The position numbers and the translations under genes are program-made. This document shows positions 18,051-26,703 of a stretch of 64,000 bases of DNA, piece by piece. The notes beneath the pieces were generated by a model that saw only the letters and a list, made by a program, of their open reading frames with translations, was not told where the DNA came from and did not search any database. Each line of letters begins with the position of its first letter. Positions within the stretch are counted from its first letter, which is position 1. The stretch is from CAYRXM01 sp964449465 (GTDB taxonomy: Bacteria; Chloroflexota; Anaerolineae; JAFGEY01). Location of the stretch: contig CAYVBK010000020.1 of NCBI GenBank assembly GCA_964449465.1, positions 1-64,000 of the forward strand, given 5' to 3'.

Positions 18051-21000
18051 ATGCTTTTCAAACATCAATTGCTGTGGCGGGTTATCCTGATCATCGGGCT
18101 GCTGCTGATGCTGCCGATGGGAGTGGCCCCACGCTCGTCAGCCCAAGAGGGGCCGCCGCTGCCCGCCGATCAATTTGTAGACGAGTTGATGGCGCGCATG
18201 ACCACCGCCGACAAGGTGGGGCAGCTCTTTTTGGTGACAGTGGGCGGCAGCGATGTCAGTCTCCGATCCGAGATGGTCAATTTGTTGGTCAATTACCGCG
18301 TGGGCGGGGTATACCTGTCAGCCAGCAACCAGAACTGGGTCAATGATGAGACTATGGTCACCCAGGTGTTGACCCTCAATCGCGCCTTGCAGCAGTGGGC
18401 GGCGGTAGATGCTTTGCCCGCGCTTCCCACCCCGGTGATCACGCCGACGGTCACGCCCATCGTCATCCTCACCGTGACCCTCACCGATACGACCGCGATC
18501 TCGCCAACCGATGCGCTGACCCCGACCCTGACGCCGACCCCGCTGCCTACACCCACGCCTACCCCGCGCCTGCCCGAACCGGTGTTTGGCCTCACCACGA
18601 CGATCACCGGCACCGGGTTGTTGTCTATGACTCAGCTCAAAAAGGACTATATCCCTTTGCTGATCGGCGTCGAACACGAGGGGGACGGTTCGCCGTACAC
18701 TCATTTGCGCTCTGGTATGACGGCCATTCCCAACAATATGACCATCGGCGCCACCTGGAATACCGGTCATGCGGCCACTGTGGGGGTGATTGTCGGGCGC
18801 GAGCTAGAGGCGTTGGGCTTTAACCTGCTGCTGGGGCCGTCGCTCGATGTGCTGTCGCAGCTCAACCTGGAGCGGCCCGGCGATCTGGGCACACGCTGCT
18901 TTGGCGGCGACCCGTATTGGGTAGGTTTGATGGGCAGTGCCTATATTCGCGGCATCCATGTGGGCAGCAACGGGCGGGTGGCTACGGTGTCCAAGCACTT
19001 TCCAGGTTTGGGCAGCAGCGACCGGCGGGTGAATCAAGATGTGGCCACAGTGCAAAAATCGTTGGAAGAACTGACCCGTCTGGAACTGGTGCCGTTTTTT
19101 GCCGTGGCCCAGCCCACTGCCATTGATCGGTTGGGTGTCACCGATGCTTTGATGACGGCACATGTGCGGTTTGGCGGCGTGCGTATGCCCACCAAGCCGG
19201 TCAGCTTTGATGCGGCTACCATGCATGCCCTGATGACGCTCAGCGGGCTGGCCTCATGGCGCGATCAGGGCGGGGTAGTGGTCAGCGGGGCGCTGGGCGC
19301 CCCGGCCGTGCGCAAGTATTACAATTCGCGCGAGACGTTCAACCATCGCTATATCGCCCGCGAGGCTTTTATCGCCGGCAATGACATCTTGTTCCTGTCC
19401 CAATTGTCCCAAGATGGTCAGTGGACTACGCATTATGCCAATGTCATTGACACGATCAAGTTTTTTCAAGAACAGTACGAGAACGAGACCGACTTTCAAG
19501 AGCGCGTGGATCGGGCGGTGCGGCGCATTTTGACGCTCAAGCATCGTCTTTATCCCGATTTTACGCCAGAGTCGGCTCAGCCCGACCTCAAGCGTGCTGC
19601 CGGAACGCTAGGCAAGGGCAGCGCCGAGGCGGCGCGCATTGCCCAAGACGCGGTGACGCTGCTGTATCCCGATTCGGCCGGCCGCCTGACTTTGCCGCCG
19701 ACGCTGGATGATCGGCTGGTGCTTTTTGTAGACAGCCGTCAGACCCAAGACTGCCCGGTCTGTCCGGTGGAAAATGTGCTGTCGCCCGAATCGCTCAAAC
19801 AGACATTGGTGCGTCTCTATGGGCCGGGAGCCAGCGGGCGCATCAACCCGGACTTGATTTCGACCTACACTTTTGATGATCTCAAGAAATTTTTGCTCCA
19901 GCCCCAATCCGATCCTCAACGGACGGCGGCTTTGCAGGCTCAGGTTCAGCAGGCCGACTGGCTCTTGTTTGGCATGCTGGATGTGGATATGGAAAAATCG
20001 GCCCAGTCCGATGCCCTCAAATTGTTGCTGTCTCTGCGCGAAGACCTGGTTTTGGGGAAAAAGGTGGTGGTGTGGGCGTTTAACGCGCCGTATTACCTGG
20101 ATACCACCGAAGTGAGCAAGTTGTCGGCCTATTACGGTATCTATGGCAAAACATCGGCTTTTGTCAATGCCGCCGTGCGCGCCTTGTTTCAAGAATTTCC
20201 TCCATTGGGCGTTTCGCCGGTCAGCGTGCCGGGCATTGGCTATAACCTGGGCCTGCAAATGGAGCCAGATCCCAATCAGGTGATCCAGGTCTATCAGACC
20301 GGGCGGCCTCAGCCCAGCGGCGATGGGGCGGGCCAGCCGCTAGAGTACAAAAAAGGCGACAAATTGCAGCTTTACACCTCGGTGATTCTGGATCGCAACG
20401 GCCATTCCGTGCCGGATGGCACCCAGATCGAATTTCGCTTTTATTATCCCAACGAAAAGCTCGAAACGCGCCAGGTGGCTCAGACAGTCGGTGGTGTGGC
20501 CACAACCGAATATGTTCTCAACCGGGTGGGTAACCTGGAAATATCGGTAGTGGGCTCGGGGGCCAAGCTACTGGCTCAGGTGCCAGAGGATGAGTCGGTG
20601 CGCTTTCAGACGGTGGTGCCCACTTCGACGCCCACCCATACGCCCACAGCCACGCCCACCCATACGCCCACAGCCACGCCCACTCTGACGCCCACGCCCA
20701 CCCATACGCCCACGGCCACGCCCACCATCACGCCTACGGCCACGCCGGCGCCGGTGAAAATCGTACAGGGCGGCACGTTGTCTGTCTCGTTGATCTTGAT
20801 GTTTGGCCTGGCCGGCATTGCTTTTGCCGTTTTGTTGGGGTTTGGGCGCGATGTAGGGCAGGCTTTGCGCTGGGCGTTGGTGTGTCTGATCGGCGGGCTG
20901 ATCGGCTATGATCTGTATGCGATGGGCATACCGGGTGTGATTGGGGCGCGCCACCTCTCTCAAGATTGGGGCGCTTTGGTTGCGACTGCGCTGGGGTGTC

Positions 21001-21071
21001 TGTTTGCAGTGGGCATTGTCCTGATTTGGGAAGCGGTCCGTCGCCGCAAGGCCAATTTGTCATCATTTTAG
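18051..21071 (+). CDS. Secreted GH3-fold protein with Thr-Pro linkers, apparently without catalytic residues
   Basis: 1006 residues. The signal peptide is about residues 1-34 (VILIIGLLLMLPMG, then SAQ). The N-terminal GH3 domain (about 38-510) is interrupted near 125-175 by a TPTLTPTPLP-type linker. In NagZ-type GH3 enzymes the acid/base His lies in GDTxxDSH after KHFPGHG; here the block is K315-H-F-P-G-L-G-S-S-D-R-R-V-N with no His. The nucleophile motif SDxL reads S-G-A-L with Gly at 413. A C-terminal domain, a second Thr-Pro linker (about 856-903) and about four membrane helices (about 905-1000) follow. I infer a membrane-anchored glycan-binding pseudoenzyme, although unusual catalysis is possible. 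Its end overlaps the convergent kinase gene by 4 bp. Confidence 0.82.
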   Translation: MLFKHQLLWRVILIIGLLLMLPMGVAPRSSAQEGPPLPADQFVDELMARMTTADKVGQLFLVTVGGSDVSLRSEMVNLLVNYRVGGVYLSASNQNWVNDETMVTQVLTLNRALQQWAAVDALPALPTPVITPTVTPIVILTVTLTDTTAISPTDALTPTLTPTPLPTPTPTPRLPEPVFGLTTTITGTGLLSMTQLKKDYIPLLIGVEHEGDGSPYTHLRSGMTAIPNNMTIGATWNTGHAATVGVIVGRELEALGFNLLLGPSLDVLSQLNLERPGDLGTRCFGGDPYWVGLMGSAYIRGIHVGSNGRVATVSKHFPGLGSSDRRVNQDVATVQKSLEELTRLELVPFFAVAQPTAIDRLGVTDALMTAHVRFGGVRMPTKPVSFDAATMHALMTLSGLASWRDQGGVVVSGALGAPAVRKYYNSRETFNHRYIAREAFIAGNDILFLSQLSQDGQWTTHYANVIDTIKFFQEQYENETDFQERVDRAVRRILTLKHRLYPDFTPESAQPDLKRAAGTLGKGSAEAARIAQDAVTLLYPDSAGRLTLPPTLDDRLVLFVDSRQTQDCPVCPVENVLSPESLKQTLVRLYGPGASGRINPDLISTYTFDDLKKFLLQPQSDPQRTAALQAQVQQADWLLFGMLDVDMEKSAQSDALKLLLSLREDLVLGKKVVVWAFNAPYYLDTTEVSKLSAYYGIYGKTSAFVNAAVRALFQEFPPLGVSPVSVPGIGYNLGLQMEPDPNQVIQVYQTGRPQPSGDGAGQPLEYKKGDKLQLYTSVILDRNGHSVPDGTQIEFRFYYPNEKLETRQVAQTVGGVATTEYVLNRVGNLEISVVGSGAKLLAQVPEDESVRFQTVVPTSTPTHTPTATPTHTPTATPTLTPTPTHTPTATPTITPTATPAPVKIVQGGTLSVSLILMFGLAGIAFAVLLGFGRDVGQALRWALVCLIGGLIGYDLYAMGIPGVIGARHLSQDWGALVATALGCLFAVGIVLIWEAVRRRKANLSSF
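20617..20754 (+). repeat. Tandem GC-rich repeat encoding a Thr-Pro linker
   Basis: About 138 bp of 6-24 bp tandem units (ACGCCCAC, CATACGCCCACAG) that encode THTPTATPT-type sequence in the GH3-like gene. The repeat is coding and explained by the linker. It probably varies in length by slippage. Confidence 0.8.
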
Positions 21072-22117
21072 AGCGGCGGCAGGCTGGGGGAGAGAAAGGT
21101 GGCCACCAGAGCCACCACCAGCAAGATCAGGGCGGTCAGCAGCAAAAGGGCGTTTTTGCGCACAGCCGGGACCCACAGTCGTGGGTGGGGGGCCAGGGAG
21201 TGCTCGCCCATTTCGGCATTGTCCTGATCGTCCTGGATCAGCCCAAAAGGGTCTTGAAGCGGCTGAGAGGAAAACAACTCGCTGCGCAACTCGCCAATGT
21301 TGACCGGACGTTCGTTGGGGTGCATGGCGATGGCGTGCAGGATGGCCCGCTCGACACGCGGGGAAATGTCGGGGTTGAGCTGGCCGGGGCGCACCAGGCT
21401 TTTGGGTTGCAAAAAGCGGTTTTTGGCATCGAGAGGTGGCTGATTGGTGAGCAGGTGATACAGGGTGGCGCCCAGTGAGTAAATATCCGAGCGAACGTCG
21501 GTGTGGCCGCTGTCGCCGCCGTACTGCTCCAGGGGAGTGTACTGGGCTGTGCCGCGCCCTTGTAGCACTGTGATGGTGCGATCCTGGTCGGGGGTCATCA
21601 ACTTGACCAGGCCAAAATCTACCAGTTTGATCGTGCCGGACGGGGTGAGTTTGATGTTGGCCGGCTTGATGTCGCGGTGCAGCACAGGCGGGTTTTGGTT
21701 GTGCAGGTATTCGAGGGCGTCCAAAATTTGCCGCGCCCAGTTCAACACATCGCGTTCGGGCAGCATGCGTCCTTCGTGGCGCGCCTGATCCATCAACTCT
21801 TTGAGGTCGCCGCCCGGCACAAAATCCATCACCAGGTAATCGTGCCCCTGCTCCGAAAAATAATCCGAGACTTTGGGCAGGTTGGGGTGATCGAGGCGGG
21901 CCAGGGTGCTGGCTTCGCGACGAAATTGCGCCTGGGCCTGCTCTATGCTCCCCGAAATGGACTCGACATCGGTCCACATTTCCTTGACGGCGCACATCCG
22001 TCCTTCCAAAGTCATGTCCTCGGCCTTGTAAATGGCGCCCATGCCACCCTGGCTGATGAACTCTAGAATTTTATAGCGGGATCGCAAAACAACCCCGGTG
22101 GGCAAGAGTCCAGACAC
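21068..22117 (-). CDS. Membrane-anchored Ser/Thr protein kinase (Hanks type)
   Basis: 349 residues from a GTG at 22117, placed 10 bp after GAGGAG. Kinase domain about 14-275: glycine loop ISQGGMGAIY, ATP lysine K45 in CAVKEM, catalytic H147-R-D149 in LHRDIKPANIKL, D167-F-G169, and RSDIYSLGATLYHLL. After about 40 charged residues one membrane helix (LLLTALILLVVALVATFL) is followed by fewer than ten residues, so there is no extracellular sensor. It is encoded divergently from an FHA/winged-helix regulator at 22261, a likely substrate. The 143-bp gap between them holds no other gene. Confidence 0.94.
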   Translation of the reverse strand: MSGLLPTGVVLRSRYKILEFISQGGMGAIYKAEDMTLEGRMCAVKEMWTDVESISGSIEQAQAQFRREASTLARLDHPNLPKVSDYFSEQGHDYLVMDFVPGGDLKELMDQARHEGRMLPERDVLNWARQILDALEYLHNQNPPVLHRDIKPANIKLTPSGTIKLVDFGLVKLMTPDQDRTITVLQGRGTAQYTPLEQYGGDSGHTDVRSDIYSLGATLYHLLTNQPPLDAKNRFLQPKSLVRPGQLNPDISPRVERAILHAIAMHPNERPVNIGELRSELFSSQPLQDPFGLIQDDQDNAEMGEHSLAPHPRLWVPAVRKNALLLLTALILLVVALVATFLSPSLPPL

Positions 22118-22260
22118 GGGGGTCTTCTCCTCGATAAACTGGGATACATGATGGCGTCAACACAGATGAACTATCGGGCCGTGGGCAGGCCAGGACAGAT
22201 GGATCGTTGTCAGGCTAAATTTATCTCATAATCTCATTCTTGTCAAACAAGGAGATGGGA

Positions 22261-22923
22261 ATGGAATCGTCTGAGCAGGTTTTTTTGATGGTCACAGAAG
22301 GCGAACTGACCGGAACCAAGATCGCCTTGACGGGGCCATCGGTGGTGTTGGGGCGGGTCAGCGCCGCCCAGGAATGTGATGTGGCGTTTCCTGACCGGCA
22401 GATTTCGCGGCGACATGCCGAGATTTTTGTCGAGCAGGGGCGTTATTTTTTGCGCGATTTGGGCAGCAAGAATGGCACTTTTTTGAACGGGCAGCCGGTG
22501 CGCGAGGCTGTTTTGCTGCAAGACAATGACGAAGTTCAACTGGCCCTGTGTGTGCGTTTGCGCTTTATCGGCGCCGATGCCACGCTGCCGCTAGAAGATG
22601 TGCGCGCCTCCAAAGAATTGCGCCTGGACCGCGAATCGCGCCAGGTGTGGATCGGCATCCGCGATGTGACGCCGCCACTGTCGCCGGCTCAGTTCAGTCT
22701 GCTGGAATTGCTGGCCCAAGAAGCCGGCCGCGTGTCTAGCCGAGACCAGGTGGTGGCGGCGGTGTGGAGCGATGAGGACAAGGATGGCGTGACCGAGCAG
22801 GCCATTGATGCCCTGGTGCGCCGCTTGCGCGAGCGGCTGGCCGAGGTCGAGCCGGATGGTCAATATATCGTCACCGTGCGCGGGTATGGCTTTCGCCTGG
22901 ACCCCAGCGGCCGGGGCGGATAA
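22261..22923 (+). CDS. FHA domain plus OmpR-type winged-helix transcription regulator
   Basis: 220 residues from ATG 22261, spaced 6-7 bp from AAGGAG (22249-22254); the ATG at 22255 is too close and the TTG at 22240 lies upstream of the ribosome site. The FHA domain (about 10-105) has GR at 31-32, ISRRH and SKNGTFLNG, the phosphothreonine-binding residues. The DNA-binding domain (about 120-215) reads LSPAQFSLLELLAQEAG through YIVTVRGYGFRLD, an OmpR/PhoB-type effector. There is no receiver domain. FHA fused to such an effector next to a Ser/Thr kinase suggests regulation by phosphothreonine binding, as with EmbR/PknH in mycobacteria but with the domain order reversed. Confidence 0.9.
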   Translation: MESSEQVFLMVTEGELTGTKIALTGPSVVLGRVSAAQECDVAFPDRQISRRHAEIFVEQGRYFLRDLGSKNGTFLNGQPVREAVLLQDNDEVQLALCVRLRFIGADATLPLEDVRASKELRLDRESRQVWIGIRDVTPPLSPAQFSLLELLAQEAGRVSSRDQVVAAVWSDEDKDGVTEQAIDALVRRLRERLAEVEPDGQYIVTVRGYGFRLDPSGRGG

Positions 22924-23070
22924 ACTTGCACAACCTCGTCAATTCAGGTACAATCATAACAACCTGGTACCCTCTCAATATCTTGGGATGCAAGCCATCA
23001 AAAAGCTGGCGTTCCCCTGTTTTTTGAGATGAGATAACCCGGACCACCTCTCTCGCAAAGGATGCCCTCT

Positions 23071-24591
23071 ATGCTCGCTCAAGTCACCAGTTGTGCCGTT
23101 GTGGGGTTGGAAGGCGCGCCCATTCAGGTTGAAGTAGATATCTCGCGCGGCCTGCCCTCGTGGATGCTGGTGGGGCTGCCCGACGCCGCCGTGCGCGAAG
23201 CCGGCGAACGGGTGCGCTCGGCAATCAAAAATTCGGGTTTGCAGTTTCCCCAGGGGCGCATTACCATCAACCTGGCCCCCGCCGATCTGCGCAAAGAAGG
23301 CCCCGCCTATGACCTGCCTATCGCCATCGGTGTGCTGGTTGCCTCGGAGCAGCTTTTTCACCTCGAAAGTCCGGCCATGATCATCGGCGAATTGTCGTTG
23401 GACGGCAGTGTGCGCCACGTGCAGGGCGTGCTGCCGATGGCGGCCCAGGCGCGCCATGAAGGCATCAACACCCTCTATGTGCCGCAGTCCGACGCGCCCG
23501 AAGCGGCCCTGGTGCAAGGGCTGACGGTGTACCCCGTGGCCACGCTGGGGCGGTTGGTCAGCCATCTGCTGGGCATCAGTCCCATTGCCCCTTATCAGGC
23601 CGAACAGTTTTTCGACGCCGACGATCTGCCCACCTATGTCACCGATTTTCAAGAGATCAAGGGGCAGGAGCACGTCAAACGGGCGTTGGAGGTGGCCGCG
23701 GCCGGCGGGCATAACTTGTTGATGCAGGGGCCGCCGGGTGCCGGCAAGACGCTGCTGGCCCGCTCGGTGCCGGGCATTTTGCCCCGCCTGTCGCTCGACG
23801 AGGCCCTGGAGGTGACGCGCATCTATTCGGTGGCCGATATGATTCCCGCCGATATGCCGTTGATCCGGCACCGTCCCTTTCGCGCTCCACATCACACCAT
23901 CAGCCACGCCGGCCTGGTGGGGGGCGGACACTGGCCGCGCCCCGGCGAGGTGTCGCTGGCGCATCGCGGGGTGTTGTTTCTGGATGAACTGCCCGAATTT
24001 GGCACGCGCAATCTGGAAACTCTGCGTCAGCCAATGGAAGACCACGTTGTCACCATCAGTCGCGCCTCTGGCACGCTGACCTTTCCGGCCAGTTTTATGT
24101 TCTTGGGGGCGATGAATCCCTGCCCCTGCGGCCATTTTGGCAGCTCTACCCAAACCTGCACCTGTTCGATGCAAATGATCAGCCGCTACCAAAAGCGCAT
24201 TTCCGGCCCCCTGATGGATCGGATTGATATCCACATCCAGGTGCCGCCGGTAGATTATGACAAGTTGGCCGGCAGCCGCCTGGGCGAGTCCAGCGCGGCC
24301 GTCCGTGCCCGTGTTGAGGCTGCCCGTGAGCGGCAGCAAAGCCGATTTGCCGGCACGAACCTGGCCTGCAACGCCGATATGGGGCCGGCTCAGGTGCGCG
24401 CCTATTGTCAGATTGACCAGGGCGGCGCGGCTCTGGTTCGTACGGCGATGCAGCAGCTCCACATGAGCGCACGAGCTTATCACCGCATTTTGAAACTGGC
24501 ACGCACCATCGCCGATTTGTCTGGACACGAGGCAATTCAGGTGGTTCACCTGGCTGAAGCGATCCAATATCGTCCCCGCCAGGATAACTAG
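23071..24591 (+). CDS. comM: ComM/YifB family AAA+ ATPase (Mg-chelatase-like)
   Basis: 506 residues from ATG 23071, which gives the usual MLAQVTSCAVVGLEG start; ATG 23062 is also in frame. The N-terminal ChlI-type domain (about 20-140) is followed by the AAA+ core with Walker A GPPGAGKT at about 220-227 and Walker B LFLDELPEF. Cysteine-rich NPCPCGHFG and a C-terminal Mg_chelatase_C segment (YHRILKLARTIADL) complete it. ComM acts as a hexameric branch-migration helicase in natural transformation. It is a single gene here. Confidence 0.95.
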   Translation: MLAQVTSCAVVGLEGAPIQVEVDISRGLPSWMLVGLPDAAVREAGERVRSAIKNSGLQFPQGRITINLAPADLRKEGPAYDLPIAIGVLVASEQLFHLESPAMIIGELSLDGSVRHVQGVLPMAAQARHEGINTLYVPQSDAPEAALVQGLTVYPVATLGRLVSHLLGISPIAPYQAEQFFDADDLPTYVTDFQEIKGQEHVKRALEVAAAGGHNLLMQGPPGAGKTLLARSVPGILPRLSLDEALEVTRIYSVADMIPADMPLIRHRPFRAPHHTISHAGLVGGGHWPRPGEVSLAHRGVLFLDELPEFGTRNLETLRQPMEDHVVTISRASGTLTFPASFMFLGAMNPCPCGHFGSSTQTCTCSMQMISRYQKRISGPLMDRIDIHIQVPPVDYDKLAGSRLGESSAAVRARVEAARERQQSRFAGTNLACNADMGPAQVRAYCQIDQGGAALVRTAMQQLHMSARAYHRILKLARTIADLSGHEAIQVVHLAEAIQYRPRQDN

Positions 24592-24675
24592 CCGGTTTTT
24601 TTGCTCGCCTGCCCATCGCCATAGAGCCGGTCTACTGTGCTAACCTGGAATGGTTCGCGAAAGGATGGTGGCTCT

Positions 24676-26646
24676 ATGTCTCAAGGAACAGCTCAACGCC
24701 AGACCATCACGCCGGTGCTGATCGTGATCGGCGGGCTGCTGGCCACGATGGTTATTTGTGTATGTTGTTGCGCGGTCATGACGGCTGCCGGCGCCTGGGT
24801 GGTGACGACGCAGCTCAGACCTACCCCTCAACCGCCCCCCAGTCAAGCCGATTTTCGCTCCCTGCCGCCTGGCGGTCTGGCCCAATCGCTTGTGCGGCAG
24901 ATCGAGGACACCCCGACGACCGATACCGATTATTGGCTGATTCACGGCTGGCTGGTCGGCCCGGCTGGTCGGCCGGCGGTGCGCGGGCCGGTGCGCGCCG
25001 ATTCGCCCGATTATCAGGTGGGCGACGTGCACACGTTTTGGATGGGCGACGAACAGACGCAGCGATACTGGCAGGTAGATGCCGAACTGCGCATCAAGAC
25101 CGATCATGCCTATATCTATGTCACGCAAGGCACATCGGTCAATGCTGATAAATTGCGCCAGGCCGCCGATCTTTTTGAATCGAAAATTTACTCTAACAAC
25201 CGCCGTTATTTTGGCAGCGAGTGGATGCCCGGCATTGATAATGACCCGCACATGACCATCCTGGTCACCGACCAGATGCCGATTGGCATTGCCGGCTATT
25301 TTAGCAGCGCCGACGAGTATCCGCGCCAGATGAAGGGGTACAGCAACGAGCGTGAGATGATCTATGTCACGCAGAGCTATTTGAACAACCTCGATCAGTT
25401 CGGCCAACTGCTCAGTCACGAATTTCAGCACATGATTCACTGGAATCAGGATTTGAGCGAGACGTTGTGGATCAACGAGGGGCTGTCGTTGATGGCCGAA
25501 GAGATCAACGGGTATCCTGATGTGTTGGGCGGCTGGCAGTTGTGGAACGATCCCGACATTCAACTGACCAACTGGTCCGAAGACCCCAACGACCGTCTGC
25601 GCAATTATGCGGCCAGCAAGCTGTTTCTCAGCTATTTGGGCGAGCATTACGGCGGGTACGAGTTGTTCGGTCGCCTGGCCGCCGACAAATCTGACGGCGT
25701 TGACAGCATTAACAACTTGCTGCGTGCCGGCGGACATTCGGCGCGTTTTACGGATGTGTTTGCCGATTGGGTGGCCGCCAATGTGATCCAAAATGCTCAG
25801 GTGGACAATGGGCGGTATGACTATGCTCTGTGTCGAAGCGGGCAGCCGCGCCTGACCACGACGATGAACAAGTCGGGCGAGTGGGCCAGTTGGGTCAGCC
25901 AGTTTGGCGCCGATTATATTGAAATTTTGCCGTCGGCCGGCCGGCGGGTGATTTTTCAGGGCAGCGAGGCGGTGCGATTAACCGACACATCGCCGCGCGG
26001 GAGCCTGGCCTGGTGGTCGAACCGCCGCAATATGTTGAGCAGCAGCCTCACCCGGCAGGTAGATTTGCGGTCAGTGAGCAAGGCCACGCTGCGTTTTGCC
26101 ACGTGGTATGATATTGAAAGCGATTTTGATTATGCCTATGTAGCCGTTTCGACCGATCAGGGGCGCACGTGGAAGACGCTGCCTGGCACATATACCACCT
26201 CAAACGATCCCAACAAGGCCAATCTGGGCCACGCTTATACCGGCAAGAGCGGCGGCTGGCTGAATGAGCAGGTGGATCTGAGCGCGTTTGCGGGGCAAGT
26301 CATTTTGCTGCGTTTCTGGTATATCAGCGATCCAGGGCTGAACCAATCCGGCTGGCTGGTTGATGATATATCCATCCCAGAGATTGGTTGGGCGGACAAT
26401 GCCGAGACATTGGACGCGGGGTGGACGGTGGACGGTTTTATCCGCTCGTCCAACGAGGTGCCGCAACATTATGTGGTGCAGTGGGTGGAATTTGGCGCCC
26501 AGACGACGGTGCGTCGCATCACTCTGGATGCCCACAACCGGGCCGAGTTGGAATTGGGCGATCAGGTCAAGCGCGCGGTGTTGATTGTCTCGGGGGCGAC
26601 GCTCTGGACATCGGAAGCGGCCCCTTATCGCATCGAGGTCAAATAG
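24676..26646 (+). CDS. Membrane-anchored HEXXH zinc metallopeptidase-like protein
   Basis: 656 residues from ATG 24676 (MSQGTAQRQT). An N-terminal membrane helix (about 12-45, with a CVCCCA run) is followed by a Pro-rich spacer. The middle domain has H248-EFQ-H252, then E268 in LWINEGLS, the arrangement of gluzincin-type zinc peptidases. The C-terminal half (about 420-600) looks like a beta-rich galactose-binding or immune-inhibitor-A-like module (DQGRTWKTLPGTYT and LRFWYISDPGLNQSGWLVDD). It probably acts outside the cell on protein. It is not a close match to any family I can name with certainty. Confidence 0.75.
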   Translation: MSQGTAQRQTITPVLIVIGGLLATMVICVCCCAVMTAAGAWVVTTQLRPTPQPPPSQADFRSLPPGGLAQSLVRQIEDTPTTDTDYWLIHGWLVGPAGRPAVRGPVRADSPDYQVGDVHTFWMGDEQTQRYWQVDAELRIKTDHAYIYVTQGTSVNADKLRQAADLFESKIYSNNRRYFGSEWMPGIDNDPHMTILVTDQMPIGIAGYFSSADEYPRQMKGYSNEREMIYVTQSYLNNLDQFGQLLSHEFQHMIHWNQDLSETLWINEGLSLMAEEINGYPDVLGGWQLWNDPDIQLTNWSEDPNDRLRNYAASKLFLSYLGEHYGGYELFGRLAADKSDGVDSINNLLRAGGHSARFTDVFADWVAANVIQNAQVDNGRYDYALCRSGQPRLTTTMNKSGEWASWVSQFGADYIEILPSAGRRVIFQGSEAVRLTDTSPRGSLAWWSNRRNMLSSSLTRQVDLRSVSKATLRFATWYDIESDFDYAYVAVSTDQGRTWKTLPGTYTTSNDPNKANLGHAYTGKSGGWLNEQVDLSAFAGQVILLRFWYISDPGLNQSGWLVDDISIPEIGWADNAETLDAGWTVDGFIRSSNEVPQHYVVQWVEFGAQTTVRRITLDAHNRAELELGDQVKRAVLIVSGATLWTSEAAPYRIEVK

Positions 26647-26663
26647 CGAGAGTGGTTTGCAAG

Positions 26664-26691
26664 CAAGAGCGGCTTGCCCAGGCCGCTCTTG
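26664..26691. other. Intergenic inverted repeat
   Basis: A perfect 10-bp stem CAAGAGCGGC / GCCGCTCTTG with an 8-nt loop between the metallopeptidase and the DMT transporter. No T-run follows, so it is not a convincing terminator. It may be a processing site or weak operator. It places the TTG at 26674 in the loop and so favours the downstream GTG start of the next gene. Confidence 0.55.
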
Positions 26692-26703
26692 GAAAAGTGT
26701 ATC

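Noticed and set aside
20617..20754. Short direct repeats that could look like a CRISPR array
   Set aside because: They are in frame inside the GH3-like gene and encode the Thr-Pro linker; there are no unique spacers or cas genes.
22118..22260. Promoters in the kinase/FHA divergent gap
   Set aside because: A TTGTCA is present near 22207 but no well-spaced -10 could be fixed; too weak to annotate.
22975..24567. 530-codon open frame on the minus strand opposite comM
   Set aside because: It is the complement of a strongly supported gene; its composition is the usual shadow of a GC-rich gene and has no family motif.
24640..25791. 383-codon minus-strand frame opposite the metallopeptidase gene
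   Set aside because: Shadow of the coding strand with no recognisable domain.
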